Source: Collimonas fungivorans Ter331 (GTDB lineage Bacteria; Pseudomonadota; Gammaproteobacteria; Burkholderiales; Burkholderiaceae_D). From it: DNA of 64,000 nt. The stretch covers positions 3,368,542-3,432,541 of the forward strand of contig NC_015856.1 of the NCBI RefSeq assembly GCF_000221045.1, in the 5' to 3' direction. Under the pieces are notes generated by a model. The model was given only the letters and a program-made list of their open reading frames with translations. It made no database searches and was not told the origin of the DNA. Positions 1 through 8,369 of this stretch are shown one piece after another; the stretch's first letter is position 1; every line of letters starts with the position of its first letter. The position numbers were made by a program, and so were the translations under genes.

Positions 1-88
1 CGCTGAATTGCCGCCGGCGCAGTTCGTTGCTGAGATGGTCGATGATGGGCGAGGCGATCCTGATGGGCGCCAAGACGTCGATTTCCAT
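1..88 (-). CDS. Partial gene downstream of the ArgG paralog, N-terminus only
   Basis: An ATG at 88 (minus strand) follows the TAA stop of the ArgG-like gene with no gap. It opens a frame that stays open to the window edge, giving 29 residues beginning MEIDVLAPIRIASP. The zero-base spacing indicates translational coupling and one operon with the ArgG paralog. I do not recognise the family from this much sequence. The rest of the gene lies outside the window and should identify the pathway. Confidence 0.6.
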   Translation of the reverse strand, partial: MEIDVLAPIRIASPIIDHLSNELRRRQFS

Positions 89-1327
89 TTAGTTTTCCTC
101 GGCCAGCAGCTTGCTGGCATCCAGCACGGAATTCGTCGGCAAAGAAAGCTGCCGGCTGGAGCGCTGCGCGGCAATATCCTTTTCCCAGCTGTCGCGGTCG
201 GTCAGGTATAGCGGCGCATCGGCGCGGATCGCGCAGACATCGGCAGCGCCGGCGCGCAAGCGGTAGTTGACGGTGCCGCTGACATATTGCACGGTTTCCT
301 GGATGAAGCGATCGGTTGCGGCGCGCAAAGGCGTGAACCAGCGCCCTTCGATGGCTTCCCGCACCCACAATTGTTCCATGTGCAGTTTTTCGCGCAGCAG
401 TTCGGCGTCCAGCACCGCGGTTTCCAGGTGCCGGTATGCTTCCAGCAACACCATGGCGGCCGGCGCTTCGCGTACTTCCAGCACCTTCTCGCCCTGCTCC
501 AGATGTTCCAAGCCGCAATAACGGCCGATGCCGAAGGCGCCGACGCGGCGGTTCAGGTGTGCGATCAGTTCCACCAGCGGCAGGACCTCGCCGTCGATGG
601 CGACCGGGCGGCCGCCGTCGAACCTGATCGACAGCTCGCTGCTGACAGGCGCCGGATCGACCGCGGCAGTCCAGTCAAACAACGATTCCGGCACCCAAAA
701 CGATTCCGGATTGTCGAGCGAACCGGATTCGAATTCGCGGCACCACAGGTTGGCGTCGCCGCTGATGCCGCGCGCCTGGAAGTGCGGCAGGCCGGCTGCG
801 CGCAAGGCTTCGATTTTTTCTTCGCGGGAAATCGCAGTGTATTCGTAAGGCGTGCCGTAATAACCGGCGTAGCCAAGTTGCGCAATCGCGCCGTTCAGCC
901 GGCGCAGGGTGTTCTGCGACTGGTTGGCGGTATGGACGATGGCGTTGCAGCCGAGGCGCAAGGCGGTTTCGACCGCGAAGCGGGCGATGATCGGGCGCGA
1001 CAGGGACGAGCTGATCGGATAGATGCCCATGTAGCGGGCATTGGCGCGGATCGCCGGCAGTACGGCATCTTCGGCGAACGCTTGCTGGCCGTCGATCACC
1101 AGCAGCTCGGCGCCGAAGTGCGCGGTGATCTGCTGCAGGTCGGCGGCGTTGATGCCCTCGCCCAGGTCTACCGTCAGCGCCGTCACGCGGCAACCGCTGT
1201 CGACCAGGCACTTCAAGGCATAAGTACTATCCAGTCCACCACTGAACAAAGTCAGGACATGCTCGCAGTGAGCCGCAACCAGTTTCAGGTCGTCGATGCT
1301 GCGTATTCTTTTTAGCGGCTGAATCAT
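89..1327 (-). CDS. Argininosuccinate synthase-family ligase (ArgG paralog)
   Basis: Encodes 412 residues of the ArgG family, N-type ATP pyrophosphatases that adenylate a ureido or carboxylate group and join it to an amine. The PP-loop reads LFSGGLDSTYAL, where true ArgG has AYSGGLDTS. The family motif around YPISSSLSRPIIA, the GDANLWCREFESGSLDNP block and REAPAAMVLLEAYRH all have ArgG counterparts. The canonical GKGNDQVRFE substrate segment is replaced by TANQSQNTLRRLN. It is therefore probably a specialised ligase and not the arginine-pathway enzyme (inference). The ATG at 1327 is chosen because GGAG lies just upstream; the frame stays open to 1384 without a better site. It is coupled to the partial gene at 1-88 and divergent from a LysR regulator. 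Confidence 0.8.
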   Translation of the reverse strand: MIQPLKRIRSIDDLKLVAAHCEHVLTLFSGGLDSTYALKCLVDSGCRVTALTVDLGEGINAADLQQITAHFGAELLVIDGQQAFAEDAVLPAIRANARYMGIYPISSSLSRPIIARFAVETALRLGCNAIVHTANQSQNTLRRLNGAIAQLGYAGYYGTPYEYTAISREEKIEALRAAGLPHFQARGISGDANLWCREFESGSLDNPESFWVPESLFDWTAAVDPAPVSSELSIRFDGGRPVAIDGEVLPLVELIAHLNRRVGAFGIGRYCGLEHLEQGEKVLEVREAPAAMVLLEAYRHLETAVLDAELLREKLHMEQLWVREAIEGRWFTPLRAATDRFIQETVQYVSGTVNYRLRAGAADVCAIRADAPLYLTDRDSWEKDIAAQRSSRQLSLPTNSVLDASKLLAEEN

Positions 1328-1369
1328 GGGCGCTCCGACGTTCAAAAAACTAGATGGTATGAATAAATC

Positions 1370-1408
1370 AATAAAAACAATCACTAATGAATGTAATTAT
1401 GTTTTATT
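1370..1408. promoter_or_regulatory. AT-rich divergent promoter region with inverted repeat
   Basis: The gap between the ArgG paralog and the LysR gene is strikingly AT-rich against its neighbours. It carries an inverted pair AATAAAA (1370-1376) and TTTTATT (1402-1408). LysR regulators usually bind such dyads between themselves and a divergent target. Assigning this dyad to the adjacent regulator is inference. Confidence 0.3.
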
Positions 1409-1464
1409 CCAGCAAATACGATAATCTATGTATTCAGAACAACACTTGTGCACGGCGGGAACAA

Positions 1465-2418
1465 ATGGGAGCTAATCGCTATATCAAGCTGATGCCGGAC
1501 ATGGCGGTGTTCGTCCGGGTAGTGGAAACCGGCAGTTTTTCGACTGCGGCTCTGGAACTTGGCATGACGCCTTCGGCTGTCAGCCGCCAAGTGTCGCGTT
1601 TGGAGCAGGCATTATCCGTCAGATTGCTGGAACGCACCACCCGCAAGCTGCGCCTGAGCGAATCCGGCAGTGAAGCCTACCAGCGCTGCCTGGAAATGGT
1701 GGGCGCGGCCAAGGCGGCGATGGAAGTCGCCGACAAGTTCGTGGCGGTGCCGCAGGGCCTGCTGCGGGTCGGCATGCCAAAAGCCTTCGGCAAGGGCGTG
1801 GTGACGCCGCTGATCGCCAGTTTCCTCGAAAGATACCCGCAGGTCGATGTTCAGCTGATACTTACCGACCGCCACGTCGACCTGATCAACGACGATGCCG
1901 ACCTGGTGATCCGCATCACCAGCCAGCCGGCCGACGGCCTGGTGGCGCGGCCGCTGATGTCGATCGACCAGGTGCTGTGCGCCACCCCCAGCTACCTGGC
2001 CCAGCACGGCACGCCGAAACAGCCGCAAGACCTGTGCAGCCACAGTTGTCTCTATCTAGGCGAAAATCCAGGCGACTCCGACTGGCACTTCATGCGCCAG
2101 GGCGAAACCACCATCATCAAGGTGCGCGGCCGTTATATCGTCAACCACAGCGAAGCGCGCCTGGATGGCGTGCTGCAAAACCTGGGCATCGGCTGCCTGC
2201 CCTACTTCATCGTGCGCAACGCCCTTGAGCAGGGGCTGGTCAAAGCCGTGCTCACCGACTGGGAATTCATCGCCGCCTACCAGGGCACGGCCTTCATACA
2301 GTATTTGCCGACACGCTACCTGGCGCCCAAGATGCGCGTCTTCATCGACCATCTGGCGTCGCACATGGAAGCCGACCTGAAACCGCTGGACCGGCGGCGC
2401 CTGGCGTCCGACAAATGA
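1465..2418 (+). CDS. LysR-family transcriptional regulator, CrgA-like
   Basis: A 317-residue LysR-type regulator. The N-terminal winged HTH includes VFVRVVETGSFSTAALELGM and SAVSRQVSRLEQALSVRLLE. It is followed by a PBP2-fold effector domain beginning about residue 90 (GLLRVGMPKAFGKGVVTPLI), typical of the CrgA-like branch. The ATG at 1465 is preferred because GGGA precedes it and the HTH then starts at the usual distance; the frame extends upstream to 1387. It is divergent from the ArgG paralog, so local control of that operon is the likely role. The TGA stop overlaps an ATG (ATGA at 2415-2418) that opens a 29-codon remnant frame. Confidence 0.88.
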   Translation: MGANRYIKLMPDMAVFVRVVETGSFSTAALELGMTPSAVSRQVSRLEQALSVRLLERTTRKLRLSESGSEAYQRCLEMVGAAKAAMEVADKFVAVPQGLLRVGMPKAFGKGVVTPLIASFLERYPQVDVQLILTDRHVDLINDDADLVIRITSQPADGLVARPLMSIDQVLCATPSYLAQHGTPKQPQDLCSHSCLYLGENPGDSDWHFMRQGETTIIKVRGRYIVNHSEARLDGVLQNLGIGCLPYFIVRNALEQGLVKAVLTDWEFIAAYQGTAFIQYLPTRYLAPKMRVFIDHLASHMEADLKPLDRRRLASDK

Positions 2419-2504
2419 AGCGGCTGGGCGGCGGCAAGCTGATCCTGGCGGCTGCCGGCCTGGCATTAAAAGCGCAGGGACTGGATGTGATCGACGTCGG
2501 CTAG
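2415..2504 (+). pseudogene. 29-codon ORF overlapping the lysR stop, probable gene remnant
   Basis: An ATGA overlap with the LysR stop opens a 29-residue frame, MKRLGGGKLILAAAGLALKA followed by QGLDVIDVG, ending in TAG at 2502-2504. The stop lies exactly where the IS21-like remnant begins. The translational-coupling arrangement suggests this was the start of a longer gene cut off by the insertion or its later decay. No family is recognised. Confidence 0.3.
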
Positions 2505-2757
2505 CGGAATTTGGCCGCCTCGGTCTTGAGCCAGGCTGAGAGTTGGAGGCGCATGGGTCGATGGCATTGGCAGATTGGCGCTCTGCATGGGCCGGCTCGG
2601 GCGCTTCCGAGCATGGGCAGCGCCGGACGGCATCGCGCGAGATGCCCAACCGCTTGGCGATCTCCCTCAGTGGGACTTGGTCCCGAAGGTGCCAGCGCCT
2701 GATTATTCCTAGTAATGCGACGTCGATCACTCCGCCCCCTACGCATTCTGACAAGTA
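2505..2757 (-). pseudogene. istA: Remnant of IS21-family istA transposase (N-terminus, frameshifted)
   Basis: Read on the minus strand from a GTG at 2730, the frame gives VIDVALLGIIRRWHLRDQVP, then LREIAKRLGISRDAVRR. This is the N-terminal HTH of IS21-type IstA transposases. The match continues (SEAPEPAHAERQSANAIDP) until a one-base deletion near 2541-2545, after which the adjacent frame continues LSAWLKTEAAKFR. About 68 residues of a roughly 500-residue protein remain, with no istB. TGTCAGAATGC just upstream may be part of the element's terminal repeat. The copy is dead. Confidence 0.75.
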
Positions 2758-2814
2758 GGATTGTGCGCTAAACGTGGATCATCCATTAGCCGTGGGTAAA
2801 GGAAAATCGCAGTA

Positions 2815-3342
2815 TTATTTATGATCGGAATCTGTTTCCGTTCCTTCGAGCCGGCGACTGATACTGCCTTCTGCAAGCGGGCGGCTCTGAAACCTGATCG
2901 GAGCTAGAGATTCACCCGGCGACAACACTTGCAGCCGCCTGTATAGCGCGCGGGTCTCAAGGAGATTCCACACGCGCAGCATCGCCTCGATGGTATCGAA
3001 AGGTTTGGTCAGGAAATCTTTTGCCCCCAGCGACAACGCACGGCGCCTCGCTTCCATCGTTGCGTCCGCGGTGACAACCAACACAGGACGATAGTCGTAT
3101 GGATCGCCGCGGCGCTTCAACTGTTCAAGCACGGCGTAGCCGTCAAGCTCCGGCATCATCAGATCCAATATGATCAAGTCGGGATCGAACGCAGCATATA
3201 GATCCAACGCCTTTTGCGCATTGGTCGTGCTGACGACGTGGGTCAAGCCTTCCCGCGTGAGCAAGTCTTCCAGCAGCCGCAGGTTCGCAGGCTGATCATC
3301 AATGATGAGCACGCGCGAAGAAAGTAAATCGTCTTCATTCAT
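2815..3342 (-). CDS. Stand-alone receiver-domain response regulator
   Basis: Encodes 175 residues with a receiver domain at about residues 8-125. The acidic pair is in LIIDDQPAN, the phospho-acceptor Asp is in LIILDLMMPELDGY, the Thr is in VVTADA and the Lys is in FLTKPF. The segment after the receiver (LRVWNLLETRALYRRLQ) resembles the linker of RpfG-type receivers, but no HD-GYP or DNA-binding domain follows, only about 40 unstructured-looking residues. The start at 3342 is chosen for its ATGA overlap with the kinase stop; an in-frame ATG also lies at 3354. As last gene of the operon it is the likely phosphorylation target of the upstream hybrid kinase. Confidence 0.85.
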   Translation of the reverse strand: MNEDDLLSSRVLIIDDQPANLRLLEDLLTREGLTHVVSTTNAQKALDLYAAFDPDLIILDLMMPELDGYAVLEQLKRRGDPYDYRPVLVVTADATMEARRRALSLGAKDFLTKPFDTIEAMLRVWNLLETRALYRRLQVLSPGESLAPIRFQSRPLAEGSISRRLEGTETDSDHK

Positions 3343-5243
3343 TGGATAATCCAATCGAGCAGTTTAAAGAATTGTTGCAGATTAAGCGGTTTGGCCAGGT
3401 AGCCTGCAATAGCGCTATCGTTCAGCAGCGAGATCGCCGCTGAATCCTTGTCTCCGTTTAGGATCACTACAGGAACCTGCGCCAGGGCTGCGTCGCCGCT
3501 TATCGCGCGCAATAACGCCTCTCCGCTCAAATCCGGCAAAAGAATATCCACCAGCAGCACGTCCGGCAAACATTGCCGCGCAAGCTGCAAGCCTTCCTGG
3601 CCGGTACTCGCCGTGTACAGGCGCCAATGCGGCCGCCGTGCTGCCAATGTCTCGATCAATGCCCGGTTGGACGCATCGTGTTCTATGCATAGCACGGTAC
3701 GCGTAGTGGTTGGTTCCAGGGGATGAACGGCAGGCGTTCCTACTGTAACCACAGGTACCGCTTGTGCGGGCAGTACCGAATGAGGCAAGCTAAGTGTAAA
3801 TACGGTTCCTTTTCCCTGGACGCTATCGGCAATGATGTCACCGTGCATCGCTTGCATCAGGCTTTTCGAAACCGCCAAGCCCAATCCAGCACCTTCGCTA
3901 GTTCCCCGCTCCGCCCCCAGGCGGTCGAACGGTGTAAACAGGCGCTCCGTCAAATCGGCGGAAAGCCCTGGACCATCGTCCTCTATGGCGACACTAACCG
4001 TATCGCCATATGCAGCAACTTGAATGCGTACCTGCCCATTTGGCGAGTTGTACTTGATTGCATTGGACAACAGGTTCAATAATACTTGCATCAGGCGTTG
4101 GCGATCTGCCAGCACGGCCAGCTGCTCAGGGCATACAAGCTGATCTAAATGAATCTTACGCTGAGCGGCGAGCGGCGCAACCAAAGTGAGTGCCTCCGCT
4201 AATAAGGACGCAAGCTGAATCGGCTGTACTTGGATGGAGAATTTACCGGCCTCGATGCGAGCAATGTCCAACACTTCATTGATCAGTGTCAGCAAATGCC
4301 GGCCGGCTCGAGTGATTTGTGCTGCATTCTCGCTGGCGCGGATATTGGCTTGATCGTCCTCCAGCAATTGCGCGAAACCCAGAATGGCATTAAGTGGAGT
4401 CCGCAGTTCATGGCTGGTGCGGGACAAAAATTCAGTTTTTGCCTGGCTTGCAGCCTGCGCCGCGGCGGCACGGTCGGCCAGCAGCAGGCTGGCTTTATGC
4501 AGGCGCTCGGCAAGTTGTCCAAGTTCGTCGGCTGCAGCGTCGGTCGTCTCAAGCTGCATGCCGCGCGCCAGTCGTTCTGCATTGTCTGCAGCGAACCGCA
4601 CCCGCCGCACCACGCGCATCATGAACATCAACATGGCGCTCGCGCCGATGATACCGACCAGAATAGTCGCCAGATTCATCAGCAGGTTGCGATGCAGCGC
4701 ATCCTGAACGGCAGCAGTGCGCTGTTCTACCAACTCCGATTCACGCACAGTCATCGCGCCAATCTGTGTACGCAATTCATCGAGAATTTTTTTGCCAGCC
4801 AACAACTGGGTGCGCAAATCATCAGGAGTTGCGCCCTCCAGGTTCCGCAGCACGTCCAGGCTGGCAAGTTTTTGTTGTATCAAAGATAGCACGCGTCCCA
4901 GACGCGCCACTTGAACCGGATCACGCACGTTCGCCTGCAATGCCGCAATGGTCACCGGAAGTTGTGCCACGGCCGCATTGTATGGCGCCAGGAAATCGTC
5001 CCGGTCTGTCAGCAGGAAACCCCTTACCCCGGTCGCAGCTTCAGCAATTAGTGTGTGGAGTGATTGGATATCGGATTGCACTTTCAGCGTGCGGCGCATC
5101 TCTGCAGTCGAGTCGGCAGTTTGTTGTTCAAGTTTGTAGCTGGTGATCACTGAACCTAGCAACATGATGAGTGACGAAGCGATGATTGCACCGCTTTTTA
5201 ACGCAAGCGACCAATCTTTCCAGCGTCGGTAAAATTTTCTCAT
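3339..5243 (-). CDS. Hybrid sensor histidine kinase (CHASE3-HAMP-HisKA-HATPase-REC)
   Basis: A 634-residue inner-membrane hybrid kinase. TM1 is near residues 17-36 and TM2 near 188-209; between them lies a periplasmic CHASE3-like helical domain containing ATGVRGFLLTDRDDFLAPY. A HAMP linker leads to the H-box FLSRTSHELRTPLNAILGFA with phospho-acceptor His278. The ATPase domain shows LLSNAIKYNSPNG, IEDDGPGLS and GAGLGLAVSK. The C-terminal receiver has its Asp in LLVDILLPD and its Lys in YLAKPL. It overlaps the genes on both sides by ATGA, so translation is coupled. The signal sensed cannot be read from the sequence. Confidence 0.93.
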   Translation of the reverse strand: MRKFYRRWKDWSLALKSGAIIASSLIMLLGSVITSYKLEQQTADSTAEMRRTLKVQSDIQSLHTLIAEAATGVRGFLLTDRDDFLAPYNAAVAQLPVTIAALQANVRDPVQVARLGRVLSLIQQKLASLDVLRNLEGATPDDLRTQLLAGKKILDELRTQIGAMTVRESELVEQRTAAVQDALHRNLLMNLATILVGIIGASAMLMFMMRVVRRVRFAADNAERLARGMQLETTDAAADELGQLAERLHKASLLLADRAAAAQAASQAKTEFLSRTSHELRTPLNAILGFAQLLEDDQANIRASENAAQITRAGRHLLTLINEVLDIARIEAGKFSIQVQPIQLASLLAEALTLVAPLAAQRKIHLDQLVCPEQLAVLADRQRLMQVLLNLLSNAIKYNSPNGQVRIQVAAYGDTVSVAIEDDGPGLSADLTERLFTPFDRLGAERGTSEGAGLGLAVSKSLMQAMHGDIIADSVQGKGTVFTLSLPHSVLPAQAVPVVTVGTPAVHPLEPTTTRTVLCIEHDASNRALIETLAARRPHWRLYTASTGQEGLQLARQCLPDVLLVDILLPDLSGEALLRAISGDAALAQVPVVILNGDKDSAAISLLNDSAIAGYLAKPLNLQQFFKLLDWIIQ

Positions 5244-6013
5244 GCGTCGAGTCCATAGTCCGCTGCGCAGACGGCGGCTTGGGTGCGATCCCTGAGATCA
5301 AGCTTGTGCAGGATACGCTCGACGTGGATCTTGACGGTGCCGGTGGCAATGCCGAGTTGTTCCGCCATCGCAGCATTGGTCATGCCGCGAGGCATCAACG
5401 AAAAAACCTGCAGTTCGCGCGCCGTAAGCGTTTTCAGCTCGGCCGCCTTGTTTCCTGCAATACGAGCCGCAGGCTTGCTTGTCACAAGCAGAGCCATCGC
5501 TAGCATGGTGCCGAGGACTTGCAGCGTAGCGAGATCGTCGGCATGCGGCGAAGGTACCTGACGTGCGCTGATCAACGCTAGCGCTCCTACGTTCTTGCCG
5601 CCAAAGCATAGTGGTATCAATACTTCCAGCCCCACCGTCTTTTCGCGGCCGATTCGCAAGCTGCTCTGTACATCCTGTCGGACCAGCGGCAACTGCCTAT
5701 TCTGTAACAGGGTACGCAATGCCCCATTGACTGCCAGGCGAGCGCCGACAGGAGGCACCGGACCTCGCCCGGCATAAACGTGCAATCCGTCGTCCTTCAT
5801 AAAGAGCAATACGCCGTCTTCCACCGACAACAATTCAAGCGCTTTACCGAGAATTATCGCGAGAGCTGCTGCCTGATTGCCGTCCACAGCGAGCGCCCCG
5901 CCAGCATCGGCCAATAAACGCAACCGCGTGGCGCTGCCTTCTGCATGGCGATACTGCACGCGCGCGGTCCTGGCATTCGGAGGCGTATCGGATTGGTCAG
6001 CAGGTGTCTTCAT
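5240..6013 (-). CDS. GAF-domain LuxR-type transcriptional regulator
   Basis: A 257-residue protein and first gene of the three-gene regulatory operon. The middle (about residues 35-165) looks like a GAF-type sensor domain (KTVGLEVLIPLCFGGKNVGA). The C-terminus is a LuxR-type HTH: LTARELQVFSLMPRGMTNAA and ATGTVKIHVERILHKL. It has no receiver domain, so it may answer a small ligand or redox state and not phosphorylation. ATGA overlap with the kinase gene. The upstream gap to 6172 is shared with a divergent secreted-protein gene, a plausible target. Confidence 0.88.
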   Translation of the reverse strand: MKTPADQSDTPPNARTARVQYRHAEGSATRLRLLADAGGALAVDGNQAAALAIILGKALELLSVEDGVLLFMKDDGLHVYAGRGPVPPVGARLAVNGALRTLLQNRQLPLVRQDVQSSLRIGREKTVGLEVLIPLCFGGKNVGALALISARQVPSPHADDLATLQVLGTMLAMALLVTSKPAARIAGNKAAELKTLTARELQVFSLMPRGMTNAAMAEQLGIATGTVKIHVERILHKLDLRDRTQAAVCAADYGLDA

Positions 6014-6172
6014 TAAAAAAATCTATTTGTCGTCGGTAGCTGGATTATATGCCAATCGGCATAGTGCCCATCCCCCAACCAGCTGATTTCAACTGGCGAT
6101 TTCATATCCATACTTCACTCGTCGTCGCTTCCATTGCTGCGGCGCACTCCGATTGTTTTTTTAGAGGGCAAC

Positions 6173-6670
6173 ATGAAAAAAATCTTAGTAATCACAGCAC
6201 TGCTTATCAGTACCACCGTATACGCAAAAGATGTCGAGACGCCAAGGGTCTACCGCGAAGTTGCTGCGGCGCCGACGAATTCTCGCGAAGCCGAAGTTGC
6301 CGCGCTGTTCGATCGATGGAATGCGGCTCTTGCCACTGGCAACGCCGATCAGGTTACCAAGCTGTACGCAGCCGACGCTGTATTGGAACCGACTGTATCA
6401 AACGAGGTTCGGACTACGCCTGCCGAGATAAAGAGTTATTTCGTAAAGTTCTTGCAGATGAAACCGCAAGGGACAATCAATTATCGGCAAATCCGTTTCC
6501 TCGGCGATAACGCCGCACTCGACACCGGGGTATATACATTCAACCTGACGAAAGACGGCAAGGCTAAAAAAGTCCACGCGCGTTATACCTACGTATATAA
6601 GAAGGTCGACAGTGAGTGGAAGATCTTAAATCATCATTCGTCTACGATGCCGGAATTGGTGGATGACTGA
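6173..6670 (+). CDS. Secreted SnoaL-like / DUF4440 (SgcJ/EcaC-type) protein
   Basis: Encodes 165 residues. A Sec signal peptide (MKKILVITALLISTTVYA) is followed by a cone-shaped NTF2/SnoaL-like domain: EVAALFDRWNAALATGNADQ, VTKLYAADAVLEPT and a terminal YTYVYKKVDSEWKILNHHSS. This matches the SgcJ/EcaC or CaMKII-association type. ATG 6173 is preceded by GAGGG. The family has no single activity; members bind small ligands or act as accessory proteins. It is divergent from the LuxR-kinase operon and could be its output (inference). Confidence 0.8.
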   Translation: MKKILVITALLISTTVYAKDVETPRVYREVAAAPTNSREAEVAALFDRWNAALATGNADQVTKLYAADAVLEPTVSNEVRTTPAEIKSYFVKFLQMKPQGTINYRQIRFLGDNAALDTGVYTFNLTKDGKAKKVHARYTYVYKKVDSEWKILNHHSSTMPELVDD

Positions 6671-7148
6671 CGTGCAAAGGGAGTCTTGATTTCTCCGAGT
6701 TGATTTACGAAGACGCGATTGTCCGTTCAAAAGTCTGGCGCACACGGGCGGGCGCTTGCCATTTCCACTACAACCCAGAAGTGGCAAGCCCGATGCGCGC
6801 AGCCGATGGCTACAAGATCTGTTCTGGCGTTCGCTGGGCGTCTCTCCGAGCAAATACCTGTCTGCAAAAAACGGTCTGGCCTGAACCCTCAGGCCGGGCA
6901 GGAACTGCATGCGATTTTTACGCGGCGTTTACAAGCCCGCCATCCCTTTTTAGAGAATCTTTACGTCCTGCCTGCTAACCTGTAATTACCGCAACGACCA
7001 GTAGATATCCTCTATGAATCAGGTAATCCCAGCAGCATGGCGCTTCTCTTCGCTTCCCGCTGCAGTCTCAAGAAAAATCCAGGCCCCCGCCTTGCCTCTC
7101 TTCTCGCATTCCTATCGCCAGCCGGCACTCCCCATTCAAAAAGATTTC
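6671..7148. other. Intergenic stretch without a recognisable gene
   Basis: About 480 bases between the SnoaL-like gene and the next small ORF. Frames of about 90 codons exist on both strands, but none gives a recognisable protein or a good ribosome site. A hairpin with 8-bp arms (GCTTGCCA at 6754-6761, TGGCAAGC at 6782-6789) is the only structure noted. It may be decayed sequence. Confidence 0.4.
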
Positions 7149-7379
7149 ATGATGCGCATCACCGTGGATGCCGCTTCGGTGGCCGAGCTGCGCCGCGTCA
7201 TCGTCAGCACCTGCGGCGACCTCATGATCTACATGCGCGTCAAGCCGGTCGACCACGCCAGCAAGATGAAATTCTGGCTGTGCCTGAGCAAGAGCTCGAT
7301 CGACGCCGTCATCGGCAACATCATGCGCGCCTTGCCGCAAGCAGAATTCGGCCGCATCACACCGCTGCTGCCGGCATGA
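7149..7379 (+). CDS. Small hypothetical protein upstream of dapA-like gene
   Basis: Encodes 76 residues starting MMRITVDAASVAELRRVI and containing CGDLMIYMRVKPVDHASKMK then IDAVIGNIMRALPQAEFGRI. Alternating hydrophobic strands and two amphipathic helices suggest a small alpha/beta fold, perhaps ACT-like, but I do not recognise the family. The frame is open from 7014; 7149 is chosen because the upstream residues look non-coding, although no clear ribosome site precedes it. It lies 45 bases before the DapA-family gene in the same direction and is probably co-transcribed. Confidence 0.5.
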   Translation: MMRITVDAASVAELRRVIVSTCGDLMIYMRVKPVDHASKMKFWLCLSKSSIDAVIGNIMRALPQAEFGRITPLLPA

Positions 7380-7424
7380 ACGGCGCCGCCAAATCATTCC
7401 CACTCCTACTGAAAACAGCACATC

Positions 7425-8369
7425 ATGTCCATCTTTGAAGGTATCTGGGTTCCTCTCGTCACGCCTTTCCGGCAGGGCAAACTCGATCTCTACGGCGCCC
7501 AGCAACTGGCCTTGAATCTGTCCGCCGCCGGCGTGCACGGCCTGGTGGTGTGCGGCACCACCGGCGAGGCCGCGACCTTGAGCGAGCACGAGCAAGAAAA
7601 AATGTTGTGCGGCGTAATGGAAGCGGTGCAAGAGCGCTGCCCGGTGGCGATGGGCATCAGCGGCAGCGACACGCGCGCGGTCACGGAAAAAATCGAGCGT
7701 TTGAACGCCTTGCGTCCGGCCGCTTTCCTGGTCTCGGCGCCGTCCTACGTGCGGCCTTCGCAGGAAGGCATACGTTTGCATTTCGAAGCGCTGGCCGCAG
7801 TCGCTGAAAGTCCGCTGATCCTGTACAACATCCCGGCCCGGACCGGCGTCAATATCGATGTCGCTATCGTGAGTGCATTGGAACAGCACGCCAATATCGT
7901 CGCGATCAAGGAAAGCAGCGGCAACCTGGGACAAACCATGGAACTGATCAACCGCACCGACCTGCGCATCCTGTGCGGCGACGATGCTTTGCTGTTCAAT
8001 ACGCTGTGCCTGGGCGGACATGGCGCCATTTCCGCCGCCGCCCACATACGGCCGGACCTGTTTGTGCATTTGTTCGAACTGGTGCGCGCCGCACAGCTCG
8101 GTTCGGCGCGCGCCCTGTTCAAGCAGCTGCTGCCGATGATCCAGCTGCTGTTCTCGGAACCGAATCCCGGTCCGGTGAAGGCAGCGCTGGCCATGCAGGG
8201 GCAGATACAGGACGAACTGCGCCTGCCGATGACAAGGATGTCGGCGGCGGGCCGGGTCAAGCTGGCCAGGGCGCTGGAAAAATTGATGACGGTGCCGGTT
8301 GCAGGAAAAAACGCACAGCCGGAATCGGCCGTGCGCGGCAAATCCCGGCTGCTGGGGCTGGTGCGATGA
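7425..8369 (+). CDS. dapA: DapA-family aldolase (4-hydroxy-tetrahydrodipicolinate synthase-like)
   Basis: A 314-residue (beta/alpha)8 lyase of the DapA/NanA superfamily. Visible features are the substrate-carboxylate loop GTTGEAATL, the catalytic Tyr in LYNIPARTGV and the Schiff-base Lys in VAIKESSGNLGQ. This set fits dihydrodipicolinate synthase, which condenses pyruvate with aspartate semialdehyde in lysine and peptidoglycan precursor synthesis. The C-terminus has about 20 extra residues relative to E. coli DapA. It stands outside any lysine operon, so it may be a second paralog with a different substrate (inference). Confidence 0.82.
   Translation: MSIFEGIWVPLVTPFRQGKLDLYGAQQLALNLSAAGVHGLVVCGTTGEAATLSEHEQEKMLCGVMEAVQERCPVAMGISGSDTRAVTEKIERLNALRPAAFLVSAPSYVRPSQEGIRLHFEALAAVAESPLILYNIPARTGVNIDVAIVSALEQHANIVAIKESSGNLGQTMELINRTDLRILCGDDALLFNTLCLGGHGAISAAAHIRPDLFVHLFELVRAAQLGSARALFKQLLPMIQLLFSEPNPGPVKAALAMQGQIQDELRLPMTRMSAAGRVKLARALEKLMTVPVAGKNAQPESAVRGKSRLLGLVR

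Noticed and set aside
2056-2754. 232-codon minus-strand frame spanning the istA remnant and the lysR 3' end
   Set aside because: Only the first part is istA; the frame then runs antisense through lysR after the frameshift, so it is not one gene.
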